Shown here in pieces: positions 34,933-48,997 of a DNA stretch of 64,000 bases (its first letter is position 1; each line of letters starts with the position of its first letter). The stretch is taken from positions 1,797,501-1,861,500 of the forward strand of contig NC_090794.1 in assembly GCF_040054535.1 (NCBI RefSeq). Direction: 5' to 3'. Both the position numbers and the translations under genes were made by a program. Below the pieces are notes generated by a model. The model saw only the letters and a program-made list of their open reading frames with translations. It ran no database searches and was not told the origin of the DNA. Origin of the DNA: Antennarius striatus (lineage: Eukaryota; Chordata; Actinopteri; Lophiiformes; Antennariidae).

Positions 34933-37900
34933 GACTTTCTGTCGATTTAATTTCCTCGCTGGCATTTCTTTTTGTACTTGCATATTTTTTTTGTCATGGA
35001 GAGATTATCCTGCTACGATCAATACTGAATAAATGCCACACACTGAGAGCAGCAACACAAAAATAACACATTTATGAAACATTATGTGAAATATTATCTT
35101 TCAATCTGGGGTCTACTAACAGTTCATTTACTGTTTCAGTATTCACCTTTTGGAAAATACCCGCACTAGCTTTCCTTCTGCGATCTAAATTAAAATAGAA
35201 GCTGGTTAACGTAGCTAAACTCAGACTGAAAACAGAGCTAACAACGTGTCTTTTATTGTTGCATCAACTCAAAACCTGAATTTTGGAGTTTTAAACTGCT
35301 CTAATGGAGCAAATATTTTGACTTCTGAATGTGTGCACCACCCTGGATCGATGTAAACTCCAACCGACGGCGTGCCGCGGCTAGTTTTGAATGGCAAAAC
35401 CCAACGTTGGCCAAACGGTAACAAACAATCTCCGATTTCAGCTAAACTGCGCCGCTTCTGAAGCCAGACGGAGGCGGCGCAGCTACAGAGTCTTGCCTGG
35501 CGTTTGTCCGGCGGTGCCTCGTTACAGTTTAATGCAGGTTTGGCTCATTTGGACATACAGTATTTCCCACATTGTAATAAAACAAATCTGTTTGAAAAAT
35601 CGCTGTAAATTGGGCTTACGTGGCGGAACATTTCTGGCCCCAGATTCTCGGGGCCTGTTTCAAACCGACGAGATTCCAGGAAGCAGCTAAAATCTGGGGG
35701 AATATCTTCATAACTTCTGGAGGACGCGTCAGTTCGCAAAAAGCAACCTGACGTTTTGCAGAACCTCTAGCTCGTCTTCGTCTGCCTCCGATTACTGAAG
35801 ACGTGCTTTGAGATCCAGTTATTTCATGTTCACATGCATCAGTTGTACCCCCACCTCCCGCCAGAGATTCCCCCCACCCTGGGGATCATGCCGGTGTGTG
35901 CCATCAGCCTTACGCCGCTCCCCCGGATGAGTAACTGCATTTGTTTTAGCTGAGCTTTCTTCCCATTTACTCCCAGCCTCCGCCGAGTCACCAGCCAGAT
36001 CTCCATAATCCGCAAACAATTATCATATTTGCCTCAGCGGACGACTCGGGTTTTTTGTTTACCGATTCAAAATTAACAATTTACACAGCTGTGTTTGTGG
36101 CGAACACCTTTCCTGGCTGGCGGCGCTCCATCTGGAACCAGAAAAGAGAGGGTTGATGTTTGGCAGGTGGGGGGGAAAAGATGAAGTCGACATATGTAAA
36201 TCAGTTTTTGAGAAAAACGAGAAAATATTGTGATTTTTTTTTTTCTATCGAATCAAGTTTTGCTGATCAGCAAACACATAAGAACAAACGTGGGTTTAGT
36301 GGCCACGAAGTTTTAATAATCAAATTCTTAAAACTGCCAGGAAACGCAGGAGAAAATACATAATGACTGGAAAAACTCGGACTTTATTTATATTCATGAC
36401 CGGTCCTTTGCTGTGTCAGCGCGTGAACAACAATCACTTCCTTGTGTAAACGGCACCAAAACCAGGCTCCATAGCAGAAGGTCATAAAGCTGCCAGAGCG
36501 CCGAGAAAAACTACAGAATGATGTCTGAGGCGGAACAAAAGCAGATCTGAAGACCAAACACAGCCCGACACCAGCGGACCGACGGCCGGGCAACACGTTT
36601 TATTCCAGACCCAATTTTTGGAGGAAGAGCAGTAATTCCCAGAACTTAAGGAGGTTTTTGGTTTGATGGATCTCCATCACATTTGAATGTGACTAAGGTT
36701 TAATAATCGTTCTGTCCTCACTGAGATTTAAAATCTTAGATCAGGGAATTATCTTGATTTAAAAATTGTTTTTTAATCAGCCTTCTTATTTCTAGACTAG
36801 ATTTCTTGACAAATTAGGTTCAAATAAGACATTTTCTCCTCAAATTCAGTGCTAATTTCTCGTATTTTACCAACTATTTTTTATACTATATGAATCAATC
36901 ATTTTCCAAAGGCTTTATAACACAAAACGATATGAAATCATGTGTTTTTGAGTCGCTCTGGATCTTCTGGCACTGCATGGAGTCCTGCTCTGCTTCTTAT
37001 TCAGCTAGCTAGCAGAATGCTACGGTACAGTTTGGATGCGAACCTCCAGAAATGCTGCGCTGTGTTTAACCCGTCTGTTGAGGGTTCAGCTCGGTGTAGC
37101 ATGTAGCCGCTGACTGAATATTCATCTCTGGATAAAGCCGTTCGACGCAGACCACCGAGCAATAATTAACAACATCAACCTAACAGAAGCAGACTTTTTA
37201 CACACCAACATTCGTCTTTCCGTCCCGGCGTTCATTATTGCGGCAGCGAGGCCGAGCTGTGGTAAATCACACTGAGATCAGCCTGGTAATTACAGGAGAG
37301 AACCCATTCACCCTCAGGTGTTCATGACTGGTCATTCTAAATGACCACTAGCTTCTGCGACACTCATGTTTTCCTTCCATCCTCTAATCCTTCTTTATTT
37401 CCAGGTCCTTTTTCCGCGGTGATGAGTTTGTTATTGTGTTGTTGACGTCGTCTCTTCTCGGCGTCAAGTCTCCCTGATAAGGTTTTTATTTCAGGAAGAA
37501 ATGTGCATTAAAGATCCATCAGAGACGTCATGACCTGCGGTTCTGAAGCTGATTTCTGTAGAGATGTTTACAGAGAAACGGAGATGATTGAAGAGACCGG
37601 TTGTATTTGAATAAATATACCTTAGAATAAAAACAGCCTCCCAGATGCCTTTAAAGTCGAAGCAAACCGCACCAAAAATAAAGACATTTAACGGTTTTAA
37701 AAGACAGTGCGTTTACTTTTCAAGTGTATTTATTTATTTACAAAGATGGGGTAAATTTGTGGACACGTCTGGAGATGTTCTAATGGTATTACGCGTGTTT
37801 ATAGTTGCTCAATATGTACGAATAAAAGGACAAGTACCAGGATGGAAAAATGATAGACTTTTTAGGTGACAAATTAGCATCTGTGCTAAATGCTACCTCC

Positions 37901-39990
37901 TGTACATATGTTGTTTATTTCTGGTGGAGATCACCTGTTTGTAGACTAGATCACGCCGTCATGTCTGTGACAGATGGTGACCAGGAAGCAGCTGGTTAGC
38001 TTAGCTTTGCATACAAAAGTGAAGCGAGGCCCCAACCAAAGAGCTCAGCATACCCCCCCCCTCCATTTGTCCAAAGGGTTCCCCCCACAGACGGCGCTCT
38101 TAAATGTCAGGTGAGGCTTTTCCAGCAGCTGGGTGGGGAAAAAAATTGAAGTGACTTTTTTACTGGTCACGAATTTCCGCGGCGTTATGAAAGCACTATT
38201 TCACCGCCGAAGAGACGCCGTTGACATAAAACGGGGCTTTTTTGTGTCGTAAAGACCTGCGAGTATTTCTGAAAGCGATGCTTCATGCCTGGAGAAAAGA
38301 AAGTGATGAAGAATTCTCTTTCACTCCAACGGTGGAAAATAAACCAGAATGCACCAGGCCATAGCGGATCGATAAATAAAATAAGCGTCGAGGCAGCTGG
38401 CTGGTGACAAATCATCCAAACAGGACGGCTAAAATGTGTTTTTGAGAACACTTTAGGTGAGAAAAATGTTTTTATTATCGGGGCTTACTAGTTTTACAGT
38501 TTTGTCTGACTCCACTTTAAGGGAAATAATACTTCAAGCTTCTCGTTGAAAAAAGTAACAATAGAGAAAAATACGCGTTGGTGAAGGAATTGACAGAATT
38601 GTCACTTTGGAGACTGAGCCGAATTTTCAAACAGACTCCTACGATTAGCGTAGCTTCTCTGTTTCATGCAACTTTTGCAGAGAAAGAATCCACAGGTCTG
38701 CGCATGAATACAGATTGGAAATAGACCGCTGGCAAAGCTTCATCCTGTTTACCCTGACGTCCATCCCACACACCGGCTCTTGGCTGAGTCTACGGAGACT
38801 GTCTACCGAGGCCGACGGTGGGTGTCTTCTTCTTCCTCTCTTTCCGGGTGCGTAGTCTATTATTTTCTGGCCCGGACGCCGTTCCTCCGGGATGGAACCG
38901 ATCAACTGTGATCCGTCTGCCATGTGAATCTGTCGGGGCGACGGTGCGTGAAGACTTGGAACACCAACAACTGATAAGCGAGCGTTTGTGAAGTCGTCTG
39001 TAAGAGATTTTTTTACTAAACCAAGCAACGCCTCAGAGTTGCGTTGGTGTCGGCTACACATTACCGCCAAGGATATTTGTGTAACTTGACCTGTAGGATG
39101 GTTAACTCTTTATGAGCTGGAACAAACCTGTTTCCACAGGTTAATCATTTGGTTGTACTCGTAAAATGCTCTGCAAAAAGCATAAATACTGTGTTTACAA
39201 CGACTTAACAGTCGAAAATGTTTACAAGCGTTCCGTCCTCTCTTCGTCTCTGTGGTAATAGATTCGTGTCGGCTAATTTAGCAGAGATTTCAATTCTTTT
39301 GAGATGACTTTTGAGGTGAAAGTCTTCCAACGCAGCAGCTTCTCACTGATGTCTGCCTTTTGACGCATAAATTAAACCATTTCCATGCAGAACCTGAACT
39401 ATTTAAAGGTAGCGGACGAGCGCCGCTGAACCTGGAGGGGTATTTATAGACGACGCTGATGTGAACGGGATCAGGTTGGGGCCCTACGCTGGGGTTTTCC
39501 TTCAGAATCCCAAATCATACCCCAGGTCGGGGCCTGTTGAGCAAACCTGAATGTATAAGCAGCTTCTCTGTAAAACGTGTTCGCTGATGGATATCCTTTT
39601 GTTTCTGTCGTTTCCCGTAGACGACCTACACTTCCTACGATTACCCTTTATGTATTTGGCAATCTATCCTTCCGGGAGCTCCTCAGATTGTCAGAACCGG
39701 TGCTCCAGCTGTACGGTCTGTAGGTGTGACTAGAGGGCAGTCTCGGCTTTGTCAGGCAAATGAGAAGCTGGACTGTGTGTGTGTTCCAGTGATTTATTCA
39801 CCTCCCCTGCTGAACGCCATGTAGTGGCTGGACACCCCGCCGGCTGCAATGACAGGCTCCATAGCAATCTGCCAGACGCACAGCAGGACAAGACAAGCTC
39901 CCAGCACCACTCCCGCATCTGGAACGGCATATCCATCCTATTGCTATTCTCTCAGACTTCTTCTCTCTTCCCGTCCCTCCATCGCTCCCT
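34931..39990. other. Gene desert, no gene recognised
   Basis: No exon with convincing splice sites or protein similarity. The 141-codon open frame on the minus strand at 38645-39070 is the longest here but shows no recognisable domain. Apart from the enhancer-like candidate at 37090-37320 the DNA looks unique and unremarkable. Confidence 0.35.
37090..37320. promoter_or_regulatory. Candidate conserved non-coding element
   Basis: Unique sequence with ATATTCATC, CAATAATTAAC, TTCATTATTGC and GGTAATTACAGG, all homeodomain-type cores, spread over 230 bp without simple repeats. Proposed as a possible sim1 enhancer on motif density and position only. Confidence 0.3.
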
Positions 39991-40199
39991 CGCTCATCCC
40001 ACATGGATTCATATGCGGGGGGGGGGGGTTTACCGGGTGGTTGCAGAATTAGTTACATGTTCTGAGAACAAATCCTGCAAAACCCGAGCTGTCAGAGCGT
40101 TTAATTAATAGCAGTCTGTGGATGCAGCGATAGATCAGATAGATAGAACGCGTCTTAAGCAAGCAGCCGGTGGACGTTACACATAAACGAACTCGCGGG

Positions 40200-40495
40200 C
40201 GATCAATTTAATAAAGCTGAATGGCCGCGGAAACATTCGTCGTTATGTCCAAATGAGGTTTGCCATGGAAAATATTACACCAGCGTTCGCCTGTGTGCAT
40301 ATCCCCTCCCCATTCCCCGCACTCAGCCAGCCATCAGTCTCTAACGACAGATCAATCACCGCCACCATATGTGGTGATGTCATGTTCCTTGAGAGTGAAA
40401 AGGAGGGTCTTGTCGTGTCCATCTGCTTCGGTCTGTGGAACATTCCACAGCTTTTAGCATTTGCATGGTTGTCAGATAGACAATAAAACCTAACC
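40200..40495. promoter_or_regulatory. Candidate conserved enhancer with palindromic E-box
   Basis: It contains CACCATATGTGGTG (a near-perfect palindrome centred on an E-box, near 40361), a POU-type ATTTGCAT (40458) and TGTCAGATAGACA (40470). GATCAATTTAATAAAG lies at the left edge. It is unique sequence about 12 kb upstream of the sim1 promoter. No expression evidence is available. Confidence 0.3.
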
Positions 40496-43400
40496 TCACT
40501 CCGGCGGGGAGGAAAAAGAATGAAGTTAGCCAGGAATTAAAGATCTAGAGGAAATATATCTCTATCTGATTACAAGGAGGAAACTGAGGATGTGTCTTGA
40601 TCTGCCTACTGCAAAAAAAAAAAAAGCAGCGTGATAATTTGTTGACACATTTTGACATGAGGTAAATTGAAAACAGTAAAAAGACCAAACTCTATTTTTA
40701 TTTCTAGACATGTGTTTATTCTGATTTTAAAACCCTGAAACACATTTCTAATCATTTTGGGTGAAGAACAAAAGATAAAAACACCTGATTGAATGTTTTA
40801 AAGATTCCGCGTGCCAACAGGTTGATTGGTAACCGTTTGACAGTGTCATCGGTTATAAAAAGGGCGTCGCCTCAAGGCCGGGATGGGAGGAGTTTAATAA
40901 TAGAAATAAAACTAAATCTGTAAAATACTGACTTAAAAAAAAGTTACAAAAGTCAAAACATATTTAAAAATATTTCTGTGTAAAATTAAAAAGTTGGCAT
41001 ATTGTTTAAAAAAACGTCGCTAAAATAATATAATTTTTTCAATTATTGAATAAAAATTTTATATTTCAAAATTTTAAATATTTTTAAATGTTATAAATTT
41101 AAAAATAATTTTTCAGGTAAATTTAAATTATATTTTGGAGAGAAGTAGAAAATACATCTATATTTAAAGAAAGGCTTCATAACCTCTGGATTTTTTTTTT
41201 TATCCATTCTTAAATCACATCTAACAACAGAACAGAACTGCCTACACTGCCCCCTACTGTCTGTGGAGGTCCAATACATCCATAAGAATTAGAAAATGTG
41301 AAGAAATGCGGAAGAAATCAATGCTGACCACAAACAAACGGCTATGTCGATATGCGTACGCATTTTTAACGTTAGGCATAAATTAACTCTAATGCTAGTA
41401 ATAAACTATAATAATAATAGCCATGCATAATTTGTTGCTTTGACTATAGACTGCAACCATACACTTGGTGTCGCAATTAAAAGCAGACAATATGTTGCAC
41501 ACAGACACACACACATCCCCAGGGACGCATCATCACAGGAGTGGGACCGCCCCAGGCAGCGCCAGCCTTCCACCTCCTCTCCAGCTCCACGTGCCACGCA
41601 GCAATTACCCCCGCTGAACAATCACCACCTGTTAACTGCCATGTAAATATTCATCTGCAGCAGCGACAGCTTTTTTTCTTACCGTCGGCCTGCATGGAAA
41701 TGATTGGTCCGGTAAATCAGCCCCCGAGTCGAGTCAGCGGTAAAAAAAAAACAAAAAAACAAAAAAGAGGCCCGTGAGCTCATGAAATGTAAATGTTACC
41801 ACAGGAAAACAAAGCACGAAGGAGCGTTAGCGCAAACATTTGTATTGGAGTTGTCACTGCCATCGCTGTTGTTGGCCGGCTGGCGCCAATAAATGATGCC
41901 TGCAAAACGATATAATGCAGAACGAGCCTCAAACAAATAATAATAATAGGACGCGATGAAGACCGACTTCCCTCTGGGAGTCAAGCCTCACATGGAAGCG
42001 TTTACCAGTAGGTGAATTAGAATGGAAATGGGAGCCATATTGGTTGTAGTATCCTGCATGCGTGAGGAAAGGAGGTGTTTTTAGGCCGTCTGGTGAGAGG
42101 ATTTCAGTTTATTTTATTCAACAAGGGATGATTTTACACGATAATACTTGTTGGAATGCTACAAGTAGTTTTATTGCTTCCATTGACGCAGCCAAAAGAC
42201 ACTGAATGTTCTCAGGAAACGATCCGTGCATCATCGTGTGAAAGGTCGCAACTGAATTTAACTGAAATTTGTGTCTGCATTTAATACCAACAATAAAGTT
42301 AATCGGTTTTTCAGACTAGAAACGGCTTCATAACAAATTTTTTTTTTTTAAAACAGACAAGAATAAAAATAGGAATAGAAAGTAAATGTAAAATAGATTA
42401 ACAAATAGTGATAATGGAATAAAATTGATCGTAAAAAGGATCAATTCTTCTTCTAATAAAGCAGCAGCAGAATGATAAAACCTGACATTTTAAAGCATGC
42501 AGATAATTTCCTCACATTATTAAACAGCCTTTCTCATATTTCTCATATTTTTCTTTTCGGCTCAACGATGAGGGCAAAATTTGATTTGCTACCTGCCACG
42601 TTTTAATGACAAATAAATCATTCATGTTATCCCAACGCTTCCAGAGACGCTTGGTTGTTCAGTCTGAAGACGGTTGCTCTTTTTTTATTTCTTAAAATTC
42701 CATTAAATGTTGCTTCAAAGGTTCACATTTGGCCAAGAAACAGGTGATGGCAGAGAAATTCTGAGTCGTGTTTTATTTGTTCTCAAATTAATCACATTTT
42801 AATGGTGCTGGAGGGCGGATAAATGGATTAAATGGACGAATTAAATGCATGTGAACCTGAGAATCCAACAAAACACCATCACATACCTGGGGCATCACCT
42901 GGACTCACCTGGACTCACCTTGAACAGGTACAAACTTCCTTGATTCCTTTTCACCGACGGTAGGAAACCCAGACTTTACATCTCTGATGACGTCTCGGAT
43001 GTTATATCTTTATGAATACATCATTACTGTCAGTAAACAATCAGTTTCACACCAACCATTAAAATATTAAGTAAATCATCCCGTGTGACTTTTCCCTGCT
43101 GTCACCACGTCGCTTTGCGCGGTGAAAACTAATCTCAGCCACTTTCTCCGATCACGCTAATCGATAACGGCGCGTTTAAATGCTCAGGTTTGCTGAATGA
43201 ACTCATCAGGAGCTCAAAGATCTCGACAGCTAATCTCCTGATTTCCCGCAGCCTGTCATCATATCTGAAAGAGACGTCCATTAAAACCAAAAAAAGGAAA
43301 ATCAGATTTTAAAGTGCTGAACGGAAATAATTGTGCCTCCACGTTCCTGCCAGCGCTGCGTGATTAGCGCTTATTCACCCGTTCTTATTCACCAGATACT

Positions 43401-44770
43401 TCTGTCGGTTTACTTCGGCTTGGTCGAACGATTCTGCTCTCCGTCTGCTACCGTCTAGACGCCAGGACGCCCAAAACCGATGCATGTGCATCAGAAGGGC
43501 CCTGGCGACTCACGCGCACCGGCTCCGGATCAGCACCGATCGCGATTCGTTCAGGGGGGGGTTGAGCGTAATGACCCGTGACCGGGAGGGTGTTTTAACA
43601 TGCGGTTTGTAAATCAATATTGCATTAAAAGGAACTGCTTTTATGTCTCTCACAACTCTGCAGCTCATGTTTTATAGGTCTAGTGGTGTTTAGAGCGAAG
43701 GGCCAACCTTTGAGGTGAGGCCGAAAAGCCGCGCAGATGAAAAGAAGTGTGTGAACTTTTCGCAGATTTGGTTTCACTTTGTGCAACCGGATATTAACGC
43801 CATCGAATTGGAGGAAGAAGAAGAGTCTGCCTGTTGGTGCCCCCCCTTCCCGTGTTCTGCCTCCTCTCAACATGCTGGAAGTATGTTATCTTGAGAAATG
43901 TCCTGATCCTGAAGCCCTGTCCCAATCATTTTTTATCCCCGGCCTTTGAGGGATGAGACCACATCTGTCTCCGGTCACTATTTACACGCTCTTTCACCAT
44001 AAAGTACTGCCAGTCACACATGCACAGCCAGACACATCCTACTCCTATCTCATGCCTAATTCAAACCTGCCTTATGAGTCCCCTGACGGATCCACGCCGA
44101 GTCGGCCCAACACATGCACACGGACATTCAATCACTGGGAAGCAGCGCAGGACACGTATAAATCCATCTAGTCAAGCGTCTTCCGAACCGTTCCCAATGT
44201 GAATGAGATGTCCCGGAGCCTTCTGGTGCTCTCCGGCCTCCGCCAAGGCAGGAATCTGATCTATGCCAGCCTAATTTGTTGTAGGGGGGAGGTTTTATAA
44301 GCACGTTGTAGGAAAGATAAAAGGACAAATAAATCCTAGCGTTTGTCCTTTGATAGTAAATCCATGTGGTTTCCTTGATTGGAATTAAGGCGTCTAAAAA
44401 AGGAAAAGGACGCTTGATTTGTCACTTTACACACCATGAAGAACCCAACCTGATGTTTACAGGTGGTTTGATCCGCTCCCTTCCTCCAAGATAGAACATC
44501 TACCTCCCTGTCCGCACTATGGCTAGTTGACCGCGTAGCATCGGTTGGCTCCCCACAGTCAAGGTGAATGCCAGGCTAAACGATTTGCCACGGAGGCAGT
44601 CCTGGGGGAGGCGCCCGCCACTCCGCTTGGCCTCTTCTGGTTCGTCGACCACATGCAACCAACCGATTCACGAAAACCCGTCAATCACCTGCTTGAAGAT
44701 GAATTGTGCACGCTGCCGTCTGACATAAAGCAGATATCATCAATGCTTTTGTATTTAAAGTCAATCACCT
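40496..44770. other. Gene desert, no gene recognised
   Basis: AT-rich from 40900 to 41170 and 42240 to 42560. A unique stretch at 41780-41980 holds AACAAAGCAC and CAATAAATGATG words that could be regulatory. No exon is supportable. Confidence 0.35.
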
Positions 44771-44774
44771 AAAT

Positions 44775-45248
44775 CACATGTGTCAAACTCATGGCCCGGG
44801 GGCCAAATGTGGCCCGCGAGAGCATAAAAGGTCAGAGTGTCAAAAGTTGAAAGTGTGCTTTGACCAAAAACTACATTTCCCACAATGCAGTAATTATGAC
44901 CATTTTAACATTGACAAGAACGTTGTGAACAGAGTTAACGTCCTAACTTGTGTTTGATGTTATCTTTATTCTCATAGATGGTTTGATCCTTGATTGATGG
45001 AGTTCTGTGCAATATTTGTGCATATTTTTTCTGTGCAAATGTAATGTTTGTAACTTAAATAAGTAATAAATTCAGAGTTATTTAAAATTAATATAAGATA
45101 ATTTAAGATAAGATATATTTTATTGATCCCAAACTGGGAAATTTAAAAGGATTAGTTAAATTTATATTACATTACATTTAGTTACATTTATGTAACATCT
45201 GGCCCTTTGATGATATGGCCCCCGGTGAAAATGACTTTGACGCCCCTG
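44775..45248 (+). mobile_element. hAT-like element (copy 4)
   Basis: The ends CACATGTGTCAAACTCATGG and TGACTTTGACGCCCCTG are inverted. Flanks ACCTAAAT (44767-44774) and ATCTAGAT (45249-45256) resemble a decayed 8-bp target duplication. It belongs to the same non-autonomous family as the elements at 91, 8998 and 19664. A short nested tail-like piece (TATTTTATTGATCCCAAACT, near 45114) resembles the 3' end of fish SINE/LINE elements. Confidence 0.7.
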
Positions 45249-47535
45249 ATCTAGATGCTGGAGATGACCATCTCTACTGAAGGTTTTAGCGTCTTTTAGC
45301 CCATTGCTTTGGCTCCGCAGCTTCAAGATAGCACTCCGTTGATTGACTCATTTAGTTCAACACTGCCCAGCGCCAAAGTTCAGACAGATTAAGTTATGTG
45401 ATCACGATGGAGGGTTTAGCAATAAAAAAATAGTCCGATATTTCCCTCAGGAGTTGATGGAGAACTAAAAGTAAAGTTGCTTTCAGAATTAGATTTATCA
45501 GACGGGCGGAAACTCCAAATGAAAGATGTTGGATGTGTCCCTAACATGTTGGAGAATAATCAGTAATCAGCACTGGGGACAACAAACTGCAGTAATAGAT
45601 TACTTTTTGCTGTGAAGAGTAATCTAAAGTTTTATGAATATGGTTTTGGGCGTTAATAACCGTATCATGTTCTTTCCAACGACACATGTTGCTGATGACT
45701 CTGTGGGAAGCTGCGTGCCAGAGGCCGACTTTGACCTTTTTGCCAAACTGACGCCGCGTCACCGAGGCCCCCCGTGTAACCCGATCCCGATCCGAAGCCG
45801 TAAGATCCGGCCCTGGAACTGCGACGTCGTTTTAAAGTCCGTAAAATAAATCCACGATGATAAACACAACACGGAACATCCTGTGTCGATACGGCAACAC
45901 GTCCACAGTAAACACGATCACTGTTGCCGACCATTAAACCTCCGTTTCCCATCAAACCACCGTGGATTGTTTTGATCTACCAATCAGAAGCTAGAATTTA
46001 TCGGTAACTAGTAGATTGACAACGAAACTGCGACACGTTTGAACTACTGTAATTTTTTTTTTTTTATGGTTGCTTAAATTGTTTTGTCACGGAAAACAAT
46101 GTGTCATCTGCAAAACGCTACACAACGTTTATAAGTTGCTAACATTTTAGCAACATAAAAGGGATTTAAAAACAAATAGCATCGGTATCTGGTGCTAAGA
46201 GATAAAAGACGATAAAGATATATATTCATCCTAAAGATCATCGTTATCCAAAGTTGTTTAAATCAATCCTCTGAACTGAAGAGGCTTCTTCTGTTCTCGA
46301 GGCCTTTTGGATGAGAGGCTAAACGTCTTCGTAACGTCTTCAAGAAACTTTCTTAAAGTCCAGTGGATTGATTGAAACAGCTTTCGATATATTCACTCTA
46401 AAACCACCCAGAATAAAGGTGGTTAAACATGGAACCAGAGAGTTAAAAAAAACAACAAAGGTCAGTAAATCTTCAGTCCGTCTCTCCCCGAACAAACACC
46501 AGACCCAACAGACCGTTTGGACTCTACGACATCGTGAGCGCTGCCATTAATCCCCTCGGACGTAATTTACATAACACCCGGGGTGTGAGTTTCACGCACG
46601 CCGATGCCGTGTTGGTACGCCTGTCAGCGCGGAAGAATAATCTCCATGCTTCCCTCCACCGCCGGCTGCTGACCCCTGCGTGACCCCTTCCGGGGCCGGC
46701 CAGGGGGTGTTAATGTTCAGCCGCACCGGGGTCACACCCAGCATGTTTATTTTATGACACGGGAGAAGGACCCCCCCCTGCCCCCTCCACGTTGACCCCC
46801 AGGCCTAGTGGAAAGGGCTACTGAGCTGTAAAGACCCTTTTATTCCCATGAAGGTGAACCAACTTTTTTTTTTAATTTCGCTGATTCATTTTATTAGGAT
46901 TCAAATCTTTATTGGAAATTTGGTTGGCGAGCAGGGTTTTGAAAAAAACAAACCATTATATTTTATATTATGCAAACTTGCGTCGGCGACAGTGCTTTGC
47001 ATCCGGTCGGCGTGCGACGAAAAATTCCGCGTGACATTTGCACAAATCTTTCCCGTTCCTTTGGAGCGCCGACGTTGGAGTTCTGCAGAAAAATGTTTCT
47101 GTAAATGCACGTTTGCATTTGTTTGAACATGAAGGAAGGAGGGAAGGAGGTGGGAAGTGGATGTGTGTGTGTGTGTGGGGGGGGGGGGTTTGCATGCATC
47201 ACTCCAGAGAGAATCCGTCAGCCACATTTCCAATTCCGTTCAATTTCAGCAAGAATCTCGGTAATCCCACTGAAGAGCAGCAGTTCTCCCACAGTGACAT
47301 CCCATAATGGCGCTAACACCAGAGTGGTGGGCACCCAGTTACCGCTCCCAGGCTCCATTCGCTGCACGTTCCCAATCCCCCAACCTGTCTGTATGCAAAC
47401 AGAGCCCCCCCCCACCAGAAGAGAACACTGATCTGCAGCCTTTCCCTGAGCCCTATGTAGACATATTTAATGCCTCAATAACCACTGCTTAAGACGGAGT
47501 GATGAACGCCGGGGGCTTTCACTACCGCCACAACT
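45249..47535. other. Gene desert, no gene recognised
   Basis: No supportable exon. The only simple sequence of note is a GT run followed by a G-run near 47163-47189. Confidence 0.35.
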
Positions 47536-47538
47536 TTA

Positions 47539-47539
<1 letters not shown>

Positions 47540-47614
<75 letters not shown>
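47540..47614. repeat. (GT)n microsatellite
   Basis: GT run of about 37 units. Confidence 0.95.
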
Positions 47615-47616
<2 letters not shown>

Positions 47617-48489
47617 GGAGATGACAGTATGTACCTAAATGAATGTTCTGCCGTCCTGGACCCACTGGGAATGTCAAGCTGTTGTTGTTGTTTTTTAAAG
47701 GTAACATATTGTGCCGTCTCTGGTGAGCCGGGCGTTCTCGCCACGTTGATTTCCTGCGCGAATCGCCTCGGCTAACCAATTAGAGAGGCGACTAATCTGC
47801 CTTTGAGCAAAGGAAATGTATTTTCTGCTTCAGGTTTTACAAACATCAGGAGTTTCAGGTGGTGGAGGGGGGCAAAGGGAGTTTTTTTTTTTAAATTTAC
47901 ACAATTTGATGTGCAAAAATTGAGATATTTCCAATAGATTTGTTGAAGTGAAACTTCAGTGTGCTTATGGGTGTCTGGGAGGTGCGGAGGCAGCTGGAGA
48001 GCGGGGTAAATACAGTCAGGACTGTGTGACAGCATCAGCGCTGCAGCTTATTGGTTCCTCTCCTAAGTACGCCGGCTGAGACGCTGCAGAGGCATTCCCA
48101 CAGGTGCCGTCCAGGCAAACAAATATGGATTGATATGCATGTGAAGTATGGAAAATAAAACGCCTGGTTTTATAGGGCAGTCAGGGACCGTACAACCGGC
48201 AGCTTTGACAATTGATTTAAAAAAAGAAAAACACACAATAATCTGTGATGAATCTGGATTAACAGGGAGTTTAAGAGATTTTTTTTGATGACCAATTAAT
48301 CACATGTAGAAAAATAAATTGTCATTGAGATTAATGTCATTTTAAGAGTACGTATTTTTTAGCTTGCAATTAATCACAATCTATTACGGTTATTAACTGA
48401 ATCAGATTTGTTTACATTTTTTTAATTTGTTAATTTTTTCTTATTTTATCCAATGATTAAAAATGTGATCCCAATAATAAACTATAGAT

Positions 48490-48835
48490 AGATATAGATC
48501 TGTGTGTGTACGTATATGTATACATATATGTGAATATATGTATATATATGTATATATGTATGTATATATTTGTGTGTGTGTGTGTGTCTGTGTGTCTGTG
48601 TGTATATATATATATGCAGTATATATACACAGTGGTACCTCTACTTACGAACGTCTCTTCATACGAAATTTTCTAGTTATGAAACTCCTCAACAGGAAAA
48701 TATTGCCTCATATATACAGGTATATAATGTATATACATGTGTATTTATACATATATGTATATCTGTGTATATAAATACTGTATATAGAGAGATGTACACA
48801 CACACACACACACCCACACACACACATTATATATA
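48490..48835. repeat. Composite TA/TG-rich microsatellite enclosing a Tigger end
   Basis: TATG, TA and TG tracts run from 48490 to 48625 and again from 48710 to 48835. Between them, 48630-48709 matches the first 80 bp or so of the Tigger-like element at 20092 (CAGTGGTACCTCTACTTACG and CCTCAACAGGAAAATATTGCC). The rest of that transposon is absent. Confidence 0.75.
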
Positions 48836-48958
48836 TATAAACACATTTTTCTTTTTTCTTTATCGTCTTCATCTGAGGGCTGTTTCTATTTTTCTCCCAC
48901 TTTAGTGATGATGGAGAGTAAAGTCTCTCACTCTGCCCCCCCCCAGACACTCATCACC

Positions 48959-48962
<4 letters not shown>

Positions 48963-48995
<33 letters not shown>
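48963..48995. repeat. (GA)n microsatellite
   Basis: GA run of about 16 units. Confidence 0.95.

Positions 48996-48997
<2 letters not shown>

Noticed and set aside
38645-39070. 141-codon open frame on the minus strand
   Set aside because: No recognisable domain and no splice or promoter context. GC-richer local sequence makes a chance frame of this length plausible.
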